Origin: Thalassotalea_B piscium_A
GTDB lineage: Bacteria; Pseudomonadota; Gammaproteobacteria; Enterobacterales; Alteromonadaceae
Assembly: GCA_049347715.1 (NCBI GenBank)
Contig: CP186339.1
Coordinates: 3,410,001-3,474,000 of the forward strand
Length of the DNA stretch: 64,000 bases
Direction of reading: 5' to 3'
In this document: positions 54,244 through 63,896 of the stretch, piece after piece
Layout of the letters: each line of letters starts with the position of its first letter
Numbering within the stretch: position 1 is the first letter of the stretch
Translations under genes and position numbers: made by a program
The notes under the pieces: model-generated
The model's input: the letters and a program-made list of their open reading frames with translations, nothing else
Databases searched by the model: none
Told to the model about the DNA's origin: nothing

Positions 54244-57129
54244 ATGTCGTTTTACCCTGGTCAGCGTTGGATTAGTGATGGAGAGTCAGATCAAGGATTA
54301 GGTACTGTTACCACAGTTGAAGGTCGTTTTGTGACTATCATGTTTACCGCAACTGGTGATATCAGAAAGTATGCGATTGAAAATGCGCCATTAACACGTG
54401 TGATATTCAACGAAGGTGACACAATTCCAAGCCACGAAGGCTGGACATTAAGTGTTGAGAAAGTTGAAGATGACTCACTCGTGACTTATCACGGAACTCG
54501 GTCAGATACAGGGGAAACTACAAGCTTAAAAGAAGTGATGATAGATCATTTCATCAAATTTAATAAACCGCATGACAGATTACTTAATGGGCAAGTTGAC
54601 CGTTTAGATTGGTTTAGATTACGTAAGGACAGCTTGCAACATCAATTTAATCAGCAGCAGTCAGAACTTAGTGGTTTAACGGGTGGTCGTGTCAGCTTGA
54701 TTCCACATCAACTTTATATTGCAGAAGAAGTTGGTACCCGTTTCGCGCCACGCGTGTTACTCGCTGATGAAGTTGGCTTAGGTAAAACCATTGAAGCAGG
54801 CTTAATACTTCATCAACAATTAGTGACAGGTCGTGCACAGCGTATCTTAATCATTGTTCCTGAATCACTCATGCACCAATGGTTAGTTGAAATGCTGCGC
54901 CGTTTTAACCTCAAATTTAGCATTTTTGATGAAAGCCGTTGCCAAGAAAGCGATCAAGAAAATCCGTTTAGCTCGGAACAATTAGTACTCGTTAACCTTG
55001 CCTTTATTACAGATAATCCCCAATGGTATGAAGCATTAATTGCTGAGGAATGGGACTTAATGGTAGTTGATGAAGCCCATCATCTAAATTGGGAAGTTGA
55101 TAATGCCAGTACCGAATATTTATGTATAGAACAGCTCGCTCAAACGGTGCCTGGTGTTTTATTATTAACTGCAACCCCTGATCAACTAGGGCATGAAAGT
55201 CATTTTGCTCGCTTACGTTTACTCGATCCAGACCGGTTCTTTGATTATCAAAAGTTTATTGAAGAAGAACAGCATTATACTGAAGTTGCCGATGCTGCAA
55301 ATGCGTTAGTCAGTAAAGAAGTACTCACTAGCGAACAAGAAAAAACGTTAATTTCACTTTTAAAAGAAAGTAATATTAATGATTTACTTATGGCACTTAA
55401 TACCCCAGATCAACAAGATGACGCTCGCCAACAATTACTAAATCAGTTACTAGACCGTCATGGCACTGGCCGTATTCTGTTTAGAAATAGCCGTAACACC
55501 ATTAAAGGTTTCCCTAAAAGACAATTGAATGCACAAGCATTAGCTATGCCTGTTGAGTATCAAGAAAAAATAGAAGACTTTTTATTAAGTGGTGAAGTCC
55601 ATTCAAGCACAAATAAAGCAAAATTAATTTATACCCCAGAACTTTTGTATTCCCTTGATAGTCATGATAATTGGTATGACATTGATCCACGGGTAAATTA
55701 CTTAATTGAGCTATTGAAGTCTCTTAATAAAGACAAAGTATTAGTCATTTGTGCACATGCTCAAACTGCAATTGATTTAGAAACCGCCTTAAGAGTAAAA
55801 GAAGGCATGCGCGCAGCTGTTTTCCATGAAGGCTTATCTATTTTTGAACGAGATCGTGCTGCCGCTTATTTTGCACAAGATGAAGACAGTGCCCAAGTAC
55901 TGTTATGCTCTGAAATTGGTAGTGAAGGTCGAAATTTCCAATTTGCTCATCATTTAGTACTCTTCGATTTACCAAATAACCCTGATTTATTAGAACAGCG
56001 TATTGGTCGCTTAGATCGAATTGGTCAAACGGATACTATTCAAATACATGCACCTTATTTTGAAAATTCAGCCCAACAAGTACTGTTTGACTGGTATCAA
56101 CAAAGCTTACAAGCATTTGAACACACTTGTATCACCGGCCGTGCAGTTTATGAAGCTTTTGGAGATAAGTTGTTTGAATTATCCCTCGACGCCGATCCTC
56201 AATCAGCAGAAAAAATGCAGCTTCTTGATGACAGTAAAGCCCTACACCTGTCTATCAAAAAAGAATTGGAAACGGGTCGAGATAAATTATTAGAACTTAA
56301 CTCCTCCGGTCAAGGAAAGGCAACAGCGCTAGTACAACGAATTGAAAAACAAGATAGAGGCATTCATCTACCTCAGTATATGTTTCAAGTATTCGATGTT
56401 TTTGGTATTGCACAAGACGATAAGTCTGATAATGCAATTGCATTACAACCAACAGAACATATGATTTGCGCTAACTTCCCTTATTTACCTGAAGATGGCA
56501 CTACAGTAACTTTTGATAGAGACACTGCGTTAGCCTGTGAAGATTACCAATTATTAACCTGGGATCACCCTATGGTTAAAGGCGCAATGGATCTCGTTTT
56601 ATCAGATGAAACAGGGAATTCAACAATAGGGTTACTTAAAAATCCTGCGCTTCCTGCTGGCACATTTTTCTTAGAATGTTTATTTACTATTGAAGCTATG
56701 GCCCCAAGCAAACTACAATTAGGCCGTTATTTACCTATTACTCCCCTTCGCGTCTTAGTAGATAAATCAGGTAATAACTTGGCTGATAAAGTAAGCGAAG
56801 CTGTGCTGGATCAACAATTAGCTCCAGTCAAAAAGCAAATAGCCTTACAATTAGTGAAAGCGTTGAAAGATCAAGTCACCCCTTTAGTTGGTAAAGCAGA
56901 GCACCATGCCCAACAATTAGTTGAAGAAATACAGACGAAAGCCTTAAATAATATGACCGCTAAGTTAACTCAAGAGCGTCAACGCCTAGCGGCTTTAAAG
57001 GCAATAAATCCAAGTGTACGACAAGAAGAACTTGATTTCATCGACTTACAGCAAAAAGAATTAAGTCATTATATTATGAATGCACAGCTAAAATTTGAAG
57101 CCGTACGTTTAATTGTTGTCAGCAATTAA
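54244..57129 (+). CDS. rapA: RNA polymerase-associated protein RapA
   Basis: RapA is a Swi2/Snf2-type ATPase that binds core RNA polymerase and helps it recycle after transcription. The 961-residue protein starts MSFYPGQRWISDGESDQG like E. coli RapA. I therefore chose the ATG at 54244 over the GTG two codons upstream. It shows two Tudor-like N-terminal domains, Walker A ADEVGLGKT with K181, the DEAH box at residues 276-279, and helicase motif VI in EQRIGRLDRIGQ. It is followed by rluA, as in E. coli. Confidence 0.97.
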   Translation: MSFYPGQRWISDGESDQGLGTVTTVEGRFVTIMFTATGDIRKYAIENAPLTRVIFNEGDTIPSHEGWTLSVEKVEDDSLVTYHGTRSDTGETTSLKEVMIDHFIKFNKPHDRLLNGQVDRLDWFRLRKDSLQHQFNQQQSELSGLTGGRVSLIPHQLYIAEEVGTRFAPRVLLADEVGLGKTIEAGLILHQQLVTGRAQRILIIVPESLMHQWLVEMLRRFNLKFSIFDESRCQESDQENPFSSEQLVLVNLAFITDNPQWYEALIAEEWDLMVVDEAHHLNWEVDNASTEYLCIEQLAQTVPGVLLLTATPDQLGHESHFARLRLLDPDRFFDYQKFIEEEQHYTEVADAANALVSKEVLTSEQEKTLISLLKESNINDLLMALNTPDQQDDARQQLLNQLLDRHGTGRILFRNSRNTIKGFPKRQLNAQALAMPVEYQEKIEDFLLSGEVHSSTNKAKLIYTPELLYSLDSHDNWYDIDPRVNYLIELLKSLNKDKVLVICAHAQTAIDLETALRVKEGMRAAVFHEGLSIFERDRAAAYFAQDEDSAQVLLCSEIGSEGRNFQFAHHLVLFDLPNNPDLLEQRIGRLDRIGQTDTIQIHAPYFENSAQQVLFDWYQQSLQAFEHTCITGRAVYEAFGDKLFELSLDADPQSAEKMQLLDDSKALHLSIKKELETGRDKLLELNSSGQGKATALVQRIEKQDRGIHLPQYMFQVFDVFGIAQDDKSDNAIALQPTEHMICANFPYLPEDGTTVTFDRDTALACEDYQLLTWDHPMVKGAMDLVLSDETGNSTIGLLKNPALPAGTFFLECLFTIEAMAPSKLQLGRYLPITPLRVLVDKSGNNLADKVSEAVLDQQLAPVKKQIALQLVKALKDQVTPLVGKAEHHAQQLVEEIQTKALNNMTAKLTQERQRLAALKAINPSVRQEELDFIDLQQKELSHYIMNAQLKFEAVRLIVVSN

Positions 57130-57168
57130 CGCATTTGTTCATCACCGTCATAAACACAAGAGTATGAA

Positions 57169-57837
57169 ATGAGCGCAAACCCTGATTTTATTTATCAACC
57201 GCCAATGTCGCCTTATTTAGATATTGTCTATCAAGACGATGACATTGTTGTATTAAATAAAGGCAGTGGTTTGCTCACAGTACCAGGGCGTTTACCTGAG
57301 CATAAAGACTGTTTACAACATAGAGTGCAATCAGTTTTACCCACAGCAACCGTCGTCCATCGTTTAGATATGGCTACTTCCGGCATTTTAATTATGGCGT
57401 TAAATAAACCATCACATGTGGAAATCAGTCGCCAATTTGAAAAACGCTTAACGAAAAAAAGTTATATTGCACGTGTATATGGCAGGGTAAAAGATCAACA
57501 AGGCTCAATTGATAAGCCACTTATTTGTGATTGGCCTAATCGCCCTAAGCAAAAAGTAGATGAAGAAAATGGCAAAAAAGCACTCACTCACTATGAGGTA
57601 ATTGAGTACGGCGATAACAGCACCCTTGTTCGCTTAACTCCTGTTACTGGTCGCTCTCATCAATTAAGAGTACATATGCTGTCAATTGGGCATCCAATAT
57701 TAGGTGATAGGTTATACGCCCATGAAAAAGCATTAACAGTAAGTCCTCGCTTACAACTTCATGCCAATATTTTAACCTTAGCTCATCCAAGTAGCCAAGA
57801 AAGCCTTACTTTTATGCGTGATTGTCCGTTTATTTAA
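57169..57837 (+). CDS. rluA: Dual-specificity RNA pseudouridine synthase RluA
   Basis: RluA makes pseudouridine 746 in 23S rRNA and pseudouridine 32 in some tRNAs. The 222-residue protein has no S4 domain and aligns with E. coli RluA throughout: NKGSGLLTVPGR, VHRLDMATSGI with catalytic D67, and CDWPNRPKQKV, TGRSHQLRVHML. It lies 39 bp after rapA and probably shares its transcript. Confidence 0.95.
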   Translation: MSANPDFIYQPPMSPYLDIVYQDDDIVVLNKGSGLLTVPGRLPEHKDCLQHRVQSVLPTATVVHRLDMATSGILIMALNKPSHVEISRQFEKRLTKKSYIARVYGRVKDQQGSIDKPLICDWPNRPKQKVDEENGKKALTHYEVIEYGDNSTLVRLTPVTGRSHQLRVHMLSIGHPILGDRLYAHEKALTVSPRLQLHANILTLAHPSSQESLTFMRDCPFI

Positions 57838-57925
57838 ATAATAAAATATACTGATACAATTATAAACTTGTTAAGATATTTTCATTTTAGCCGATACAAA
57901 AAAATATGCATTGCTAAGGTTATTA

Positions 57926-58903
57926 ATGTTTCAGTTGACTAAACTCCCGATAAAACAATTATTATTGCTCATCACAAGCTTTATCTTTTGCTTTAACCTT
58001 GCTGCGCAACAAGAAGACATAAAAAAGTCACCGGTTAGCACAGATCAACCCGCCATTAGCGCTACCCAAGAAAATACCGGAGAAACACCTACTTCATCTG
58101 AAACACCCGCTGACGAAAGCAGCTCTTTAGCAGATAAAAAATCAACCATTGTAAAACCTATTGATTTCCTCCAGCAGCAGCAAGAAGATATTAAACATTA
58201 CCTTGAGCCTGACACAATTAAACCGATATTAGTCGGTATGAAAGAGCACATCACGTTACTAAACCTTAATAAAACAGGCGTAGCAAAAGGGGTGATGATA
58301 CTGCTACCTGACTGGCAACAAAATGCCACTGGCTCAAACAGTATTAATTTTCTCCGCAAGCAACTCCCTAAAAAAGGTTGGACAACGATAACCATTCAAC
58401 CGCTAACTAAGCCAGATAATTACCCTTCACAGGCAATAGAACGCGAAAAAAAAATTGAAGACAATAAAAAAGCCCTAATAGATTACCAAGATGAAATGGG
58501 GTTATTACTCAAACAAATAAATGAAAAAGCTAAAGATTACCCTGGCGTTATAGTGATTATTGCAGAAGGAAGCAATGGCGCATTACTAACGAATATTTAT
58601 CAACAAGAGATAGTCGAATTACCAACAGCTTTAATTTTGTTAAGTAGTTTTTTACCCACAATGGAAGATAATAAAACGGTTGCAGCAAGTATTACCCAAT
58701 TACCCATACCTGTTTTAGACTTACTGCTTTCTCGTGATAATCGGTATGTTGAACAAGCCGCTCAACTACGAGCGGATGCGGTAAAACAAGAAATGAAGCC
58801 ATATTATAGGCAGAAAAAAATTCATAATATTACGCCAAACCATTACCCTACAGATTCATTACTTAAAGAAATTAACGGTTGGTTATCATCAGTAGGATGG
58901 TAA
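57926..58903 (+). CDS. DUF3530 family secreted alpha/beta-hydrolase-like protein
   Basis: The 325-residue product (ATG at 57926 with AAGG seven bases before it) has a signal peptide (LLLLITSFIFCFNLAAQ), a Pro/Ser/Thr-rich linker and a domain of the DUF3530 type. That domain shows GVMILLPDWQ, KGWTTITIQPL, a nucleophile-elbow-like VIVIIAEGSNGALL, and PIPVLDLLLSRDN. The family is linked by fold to hydrolases, but no activity is known. A TTG at 57911 is a less likely start. The gene converges on djlA. Confidence 0.75.
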   Translation: MFQLTKLPIKQLLLLITSFIFCFNLAAQQEDIKKSPVSTDQPAISATQENTGETPTSSETPADESSSLADKKSTIVKPIDFLQQQQEDIKHYLEPDTIKPILVGMKEHITLLNLNKTGVAKGVMILLPDWQQNATGSNSINFLRKQLPKKGWTTITIQPLTKPDNYPSQAIEREKKIEDNKKALIDYQDEMGLLLKQINEKAKDYPGVIVIIAEGSNGALLTNIYQQEIVELPTALILLSSFLPTMEDNKTVAASITQLPIPVLDLLLSRDNRYVEQAAQLRADAVKQEMKPYYRQKKIHNITPNHYPTDSLLKEINGWLSSVGW

Positions 58904-58922
58904 CCATAGCCGCAAGTAAAAA

Positions 58923-59717
58923 TTAACCTTGTTTACCAATGAGTTCGTAAGCTGCTTGAATGTCCTGCGCTTTTTGTTTCGCTATTTCCATCATTTCTGG
59001 CGGTAAGCCCTTAGCAACTAATTTATCAGGATGATGTTGCGCCATTTGTTTTCGATACGCTTTCTTTATCACCTGAGCACTATCCCCAGCATTGACACCC
59101 AATATTTTATAAGCATTTTCAAGCTGTTGCTTACTGGTATTCTGGCTGACATTACCACGATTTTGATTAAAGTTTGCACCCGCAATAATCATTTCAAGCA
59201 GTTGATCTAAATCTCTCACAGAAAAACCAAGTTGCTTGGCTATACGGTGCAAAGCTGCACGTTCTTCATCTTGCAATTGACCGTCAGCGAAAGCAACTTG
59301 TATCTGAATTTCTAAAAACAACAACATTAAATCTTGTCTATTGAAACAATGTTTTTTTAATTTTTTGAGTTCTTCATCGATTGGGAAACCAGCCATTTTA
59401 CCTTCATTGAAAGCATCTTGAGCTTGTTGCCTCAAAGTAACATCAAGCCCCAATTTGTCCATGTATGCTTTAGCAAATGCAATTTCATGCTCTGACACAC
59501 GCCCATCTGCTTTCGCAATAAAGCCCATGACAGAAAAAGTACTATAGAAAAAAACTTGTTGACGTTGCCCTTCATTCTTTTGGTTTAAGGCATCAAAATC
59601 AAATGACATGCCTTTATCAAATTTATGCCCTAACCATGCACCTAATAGCGCACCAAAAATATTTTTACTGAGCATTAAGCCAAACAAAAAACCAAAAACC
59701 TTGCCCCAAACACGCAT
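58923..59717 (-). CDS. djlA: Membrane-anchored DnaJ-like co-chaperone DjlA
   Basis: DjlA stimulates DnaK at the inner membrane. The 264-residue protein has one N-terminal glycine-rich transmembrane segment (GKVFGFLFGLMLSKNIFGAL), a TerB-like central domain (MGFIAKADGRVSEHEIAFAK and FADGQLQDEERAAL) and a C-terminal J domain with QHHPDKLV. It starts 1 bp after murU. Confidence 0.94.
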   Translation of the reverse strand: MRVWGKVFGFLFGLMLSKNIFGALLGAWLGHKFDKGMSFDFDALNQKNEGQRQQVFFYSTFSVMGFIAKADGRVSEHEIAFAKAYMDKLGLDVTLRQQAQDAFNEGKMAGFPIDEELKKLKKHCFNRQDLMLLFLEIQIQVAFADGQLQDEERAALHRIAKQLGFSVRDLDQLLEMIIAGANFNQNRGNVSQNTSKQQLENAYKILGVNAGDSAQVIKKAYRKQMAQHHPDKLVAKGLPPEMMEIAKQKAQDIQAAYELIGKQG

Positions 59718-59718
59718 A

Positions 59719-60453
59719 TTAACCTTTAACTCCTACTTGTAAATTTACTTGTTGTAATCGCTCAGCAGTACCCACATCTGTCCAAAAATGGGACGATAAT
59801 TCTCCTGCTAATAAGCCTTGTTGTGCGCATTTCTTTAAACTGGGCCCTAAACGTAATACGCCATTTTCATAAGCTTCACTCTCGGCTAATTGATAAAAAA
59901 GATCCGCTTTATATAAACCTACACCACTAAAGGTATAACTTTCTTGATGATGTGTTAATTCTGCAGCTGAAAGCGTTGATACTCTGTTAGCAGATAAAAC
60001 AAAATCTCCGTCTCGATTATGTTCTGGATTCGGCACTAGCCATAAATGAGCAAGATCTTCTTTGCCCAATACAGGCAAAAGAGTAAAATCATAATCAAAA
60101 TAAATATCACCATTAATGACCAAAAAGAGCTCTTGCCTTTTATCGTCAGCATCGGGATTAACTAATAAGGGTAATGCCTTAATAATGCCACCTGCGGTTT
60201 CAAGTGCATGTGGTTGCTCCCAACTATAATGGATTTTGACACCAAATCGACTACCATTTTGTAAATATTCTTCTATTTTTTCGCCTAACCAGGCCAAATT
60301 AATCACAATATCAGTGATCCCTGCACGGGCAAGTTTAATAATATGATGCTCAATTAAAGGGATGCCATTCACCTTAAGTAAAGGTTTAGGCGTATGATCA
60401 GTTAGTGGTCGTAGTCGTTCACCTCGCCCTGCCGCCAATATCATTGCTTTCAT
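59719..60453 (-). CDS. murU: N-acetylmuramate alpha-1-phosphate uridylyltransferase MurU
   Basis: MurU makes UDP-MurNAc from MurNAc-1-phosphate and UTP in the recycling pathway that bypasses de novo UDP-MurNAc synthesis and underlies intrinsic fosfomycin tolerance in pseudomonads. The 244-residue nucleotidyltransferase shows MKAMILAAGRGERLRPLTD and the metal-binding INGDIYFDYD. The overlap with amgK (ATGA) and its partner function support the name over other sugar nucleotidyltransferases. Confidence 0.88.
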   Translation of the reverse strand: MKAMILAAGRGERLRPLTDHTPKPLLKVNGIPLIEHHIIKLARAGITDIVINLAWLGEKIEEYLQNGSRFGVKIHYSWEQPHALETAGGIIKALPLLVNPDADDKRQELFLVINGDIYFDYDFTLLPVLGKEDLAHLWLVPNPEHNRDGDFVLSANRVSTLSAAELTHHQESYTFSGVGLYKADLFYQLAESEAYENGVLRLGPSLKKCAQQGLLAGELSSHFWTDVGTAERLQQVNLQVGVKG

Positions 60454-61463
60454 GAGGTAATGTCTTCTTTTGGTAACGACTTTAATTTAGGTAAAACAAT
60501 GTCAGAAACTAAGTGTGCTAAAAAAGATAGCTCTGGATAGCGCTGACTCACATCAACGATGTATGAAAGTGTTAAGGGAATATCCTTTAAATAACTCACT
60601 TTCTGGTCTCTGTGATAAAGCCTAGCAAAAATTCCACTGGCCTTGATGTGGCGTTGCAGCCCCATTAAATCAAACCAACGCAGCCATTGCGCCTTCGATA
60701 TTCCCGTTAGCTGGTGTTGTTGCGTTTGTAATTCGATAAAAGAATCAAATAACTCAAAAACCTTATCATCAGGCCATTTAAGATAACAATCGCGAAGCAA
60801 TGAAACAATATCGTAAGTAATAGGTCCACATACGGCATCTTGGAAGTCTATCACTGCGAACGTCTGGTTAGCCAACTGCATAATATTACGACTATGAAAA
60901 TCTCTATGCATAAATACTTGCGGTTGAGATAATGCATTATCAATTAAAAAAGAAAAACACGCAGCCAATTGTTGCTGTTCATCTTCGGCTAAAACAATAG
61001 ACAGATGTTTAGCCAGTAACCATTCAACAAAAATAGTTAGTTCAGTTTGAATGAATTTTTCATCAAACCTTGGTATATTTTCACAAGATAATGATGAAAT
61101 TTTAGGTAAAAGTTTAATCGCTTGTTGATAATGTGATGCCATATTTTCAGGCGAAACGATATCGCTGAGCAAAGTATCACCTAAATCTGACAAACAAAAG
61201 AAGCCCTGATCTTTATCTTGAGCAACAATTTCTGGCACTTCAATTTCCGCTTCTTTAAGCATTGTTTGTATTGCAGTAAAGGCCGCATTGTTACACCATT
61301 GACTTGGAGAATCTACCGCGATATACGGTTGATTTTTATAATTAAAACGGAAATACCGCCTAAAACCTGCATCGCCACTCATGACAGAAAACTGTATTTT
61401 ATCACCCGGAAAATTTTTGCTAATCCAAGTAATTAGTTGCGATTGTCGTACATCATTTCTCAA
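60450..61463 (-). CDS. amgK: Anomeric MurNAc/GlcNAc kinase AmgK
   Basis: AmgK phosphorylates MurNAc (and GlcNAc) at the anomeric carbon, feeding MurU. The 337-residue protein has the aminoglycoside-phosphotransferase fold with MSGDAGFRRYFR, the catalytic HRDFHSRN and VIDFQDA. It begins with TTG at 61463. The next in-frame ATG is 26 codons on and would remove the QLITWI segment expected at the N terminus. Together with murU it recovers wall sugars made by the dcw pathway at the other end of the window. Confidence 0.88.
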   Translation of the reverse strand: MRNDVRQSQLITWISKNFPGDKIQFSVMSGDAGFRRYFRFNYKNQPYIAVDSPSQWCNNAAFTAIQTMLKEAEIEVPEIVAQDKDQGFFCLSDLGDTLLSDIVSPENMASHYQQAIKLLPKISSLSCENIPRFDEKFIQTELTIFVEWLLAKHLSIVLAEDEQQQLAACFSFLIDNALSQPQVFMHRDFHSRNIMQLANQTFAVIDFQDAVCGPITYDIVSLLRDCYLKWPDDKVFELFDSFIELQTQQHQLTGISKAQWLRWFDLMGLQRHIKASGIFARLYHRDQKVSYLKDIPLTLSYIVDVSQRYPELSFLAHLVSDIVLPKLKSLPKEDITS

Positions 61464-61602
61464 GCTAATACCCCATAATTCTTTTGCACAATATAACCAA
61501 TTACGCTGACAAAGAAAATTGCTATATTATTTCAGAATTTAACGGTAAAATACGCTTTCTTATTGGGTACTTTTTTTCAAAATTTTATTGATCGGATATT
61601 AA

Positions 61603-63876
61603 ATGCTATTTTTTCGCAGAACTCTTTCTTTTTTTACTTTACTTTATCTAAGTCAAAGTACTGCACAAGAAAATCCAGCACTTAGTAAAAGTATTCTAGC
61701 AACTTGCCCTGTACCTGTTTATGCCCCTATTGATACACGTCAATTCGGTGAAAAAGATAATGCTGTCACTATTTTTTCGCAAAACTCTAAAATAGTTAAA
61801 AATCAACAAGCCGCTTTTTTTGGCGGTGTGACCTTAATGAATAATGATCACGCGATTAATGCAAACCAACTTGAAATAAATCGCCAAACAGAAACTATTA
61901 CCGCTCTTGGCGATATACATTTTCAAAACCAAGGCGTGAATGTATTTGCTTCGAAATTAATGGCCAGTGAACGCCAACAAGAAACTCAATTACTCGATAG
62001 TGCTTACCAGTTAAATGGTAATCCCGGTCATGGTAGCGCAGCAAGTATTTATGTGAACTTAGATGGCACCTTGCGCCTTATGGATTCGAGCTTTACAACT
62101 TGTTACGGTGAAGTACCTGATTGGCAAATACAAGCCAGTGAAATTAATATTTCCGCTAAAGAAAATTTAGGTGAAGCTTATCATGCTCGTATTAAGCTAT
62201 TCGATATCCCCGTTTTTTATATTCCTTATATCTCTTTTCCTGTTACAAATGAACGAAAATCAGGTTTTCTTTACCCAGTAGTAAAGTCATCCAATAAATC
62301 TGGATTAGTGGTCGAGACCCCTTATTACTTTAATATTGCTGAGAATATGGATGCTACCGTCACTCCACGCTTAATTTCAAAACGTGGATTACAGTTAGTC
62401 ACCGAATTTCGTTATTTGTCTGGAGAGCAATCAGGTGAGATTAATTTAGAATATTTAAACAAAGATAATAATTTAAAAATCAACCAAGATCCCCGTTACT
62501 TAGCAAGATTTGAACATGTAGGGACATTTTCTGAACGTTTTAGAGCCTACGTTGATTACACCACTATCAGTGATGACAATTACCTCGTCGATATTGATAC
62601 CGAACAATATAATTCGAATGATGCCTATTTATATCAAGTAGGTGAATTAGCTTACTTTGGTGAAACCTGGCAAGCAAAAATGCAATTTCAAGATTTTGAA
62701 GTACTAGGAAACCATAAAGCAAGTTATAAAACCCTACCGCAAATTGAAATAAAAAGTACAACAGCGCTTCCATTTTTAAACGGACAATTTGATGTTTACT
62801 CTGAGCTGACTAGCTTTAAATCAAGTGATAGCTCAATTGCTGAAGCGGAACGCTACCATATTGAAGCTGGCGCCCTTTTTCCAATATCAACACCTGCTTG
62901 GTTTCTAACCTCTGAATTTAAGTTATTACAAACCCATTATGAACAAAAGCGCATTCCTATTGGTAGTCCACTTGAAGAAAGTGTCGACAGAACGCTTCCT
63001 AAAATACGATTACATGGTGGTATTAATCTTGAGCGTAATATTTCGTTATTTAAACATGACTTTTTGCAAACATTAGAGCCTCAATTACAATATCTTTACG
63101 TACCCAATAAAGATCAAAGTAACATTGGTGTGTATGATACAGCCGTTTTACAAGATGATTATAGTGGTTTATTTAGAGACAAACGTTTCAGTGGCCTTGA
63201 TAGAATTGCTGAAGCTAATCAGTATTCATGGGGGGTGACAAGTAGAATATTGTCCGCCAGTAACGATGAATTATTTAGACTCAGTTTAGGTCGAATTGTT
63301 TACCTTAACGAAAATAATATTAGTGCTAATGATAACCTTTCAGCAGATGAATCAGCATTAGCGACAGAAGTTTTTTGGCAATTTAGCCGCAAATGGCAAT
63401 TTAGTAGTGACATTCAATATAACACTAAAAACAATACTACCAACAAGAGTCAGAGTAGTTTAGATTATCAATATTCAAATAATAAGACAATTCAATTGAA
63501 CCATCGCTACTCAAGTAATGTCTCAGGAACAAGCCTTGAACAAGTTTCTGTATTAACAAGCTATCAATTAAATCAAGATTGGCAGTTTGTGGGCAGAGTA
63601 ACACAAGACTTACAAAACAAGCGTAGCTTAGAAAGCTACTTAGGATTACAGTATGAAAGTTGTTGTTGGGCAATTCGTGTTGCTTATCATCGCCATATTA
63701 ATTCCAACATTGATGAACAAGATTTTATAAATGAAAACCGCGATGAATTTGACAGTGGATTTATGTTACAGTTCGTTATTAAAGGATTGAGTGGGGGTAA
63801 AGCTACAGTGAATACAGAAGACATGTTCAACGCGAGTATCTTTGGTTACAAGCGTCCTTACTTTCTCAATAATTAG
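61603..63876 (+). CDS. lptD: LPS-assembly outer-membrane protein LptD
   Basis: LptD inserts lipopolysaccharide in the outer leaflet of the outer membrane together with LptE. The 757-residue precursor has a signal peptide (FFTLLYLSQSTAQ), an N-terminal OstA jellyroll (VTLMNNDHAINANQLEINRQ) and a 26-strand barrel. Four cysteines, C35, C167, C687 and C688, reproduce the E. coli disulfide pattern of two plus an adjacent pair. It diverges from amgK and precedes surA by 20 bp. Confidence 0.96.
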   Translation: MLFFRRTLSFFTLLYLSQSTAQENPALSKSILATCPVPVYAPIDTRQFGEKDNAVTIFSQNSKIVKNQQAAFFGGVTLMNNDHAINANQLEINRQTETITALGDIHFQNQGVNVFASKLMASERQQETQLLDSAYQLNGNPGHGSAASIYVNLDGTLRLMDSSFTTCYGEVPDWQIQASEINISAKENLGEAYHARIKLFDIPVFYIPYISFPVTNERKSGFLYPVVKSSNKSGLVVETPYYFNIAENMDATVTPRLISKRGLQLVTEFRYLSGEQSGEINLEYLNKDNNLKINQDPRYLARFEHVGTFSERFRAYVDYTTISDDNYLVDIDTEQYNSNDAYLYQVGELAYFGETWQAKMQFQDFEVLGNHKASYKTLPQIEIKSTTALPFLNGQFDVYSELTSFKSSDSSIAEAERYHIEAGALFPISTPAWFLTSEFKLLQTHYEQKRIPIGSPLEESVDRTLPKIRLHGGINLERNISLFKHDFLQTLEPQLQYLYVPNKDQSNIGVYDTAVLQDDYSGLFRDKRFSGLDRIAEANQYSWGVTSRILSASNDELFRLSLGRIVYLNENNISANDNLSADESALATEVFWQFSRKWQFSSDIQYNTKNNTTNKSQSSLDYQYSNNKTIQLNHRYSSNVSGTSLEQVSVLTSYQLNQDWQFVGRVTQDLQNKRSLESYLGLQYESCCWAIRVAYHRHINSNIDEQDFINENRDEFDSGFMLQFVIKGLSGGKATVNTEDMFNASIFGYKRPYFLNN

Positions 63877-63896
63877 ATTAAAGAAAATTTACCTAC

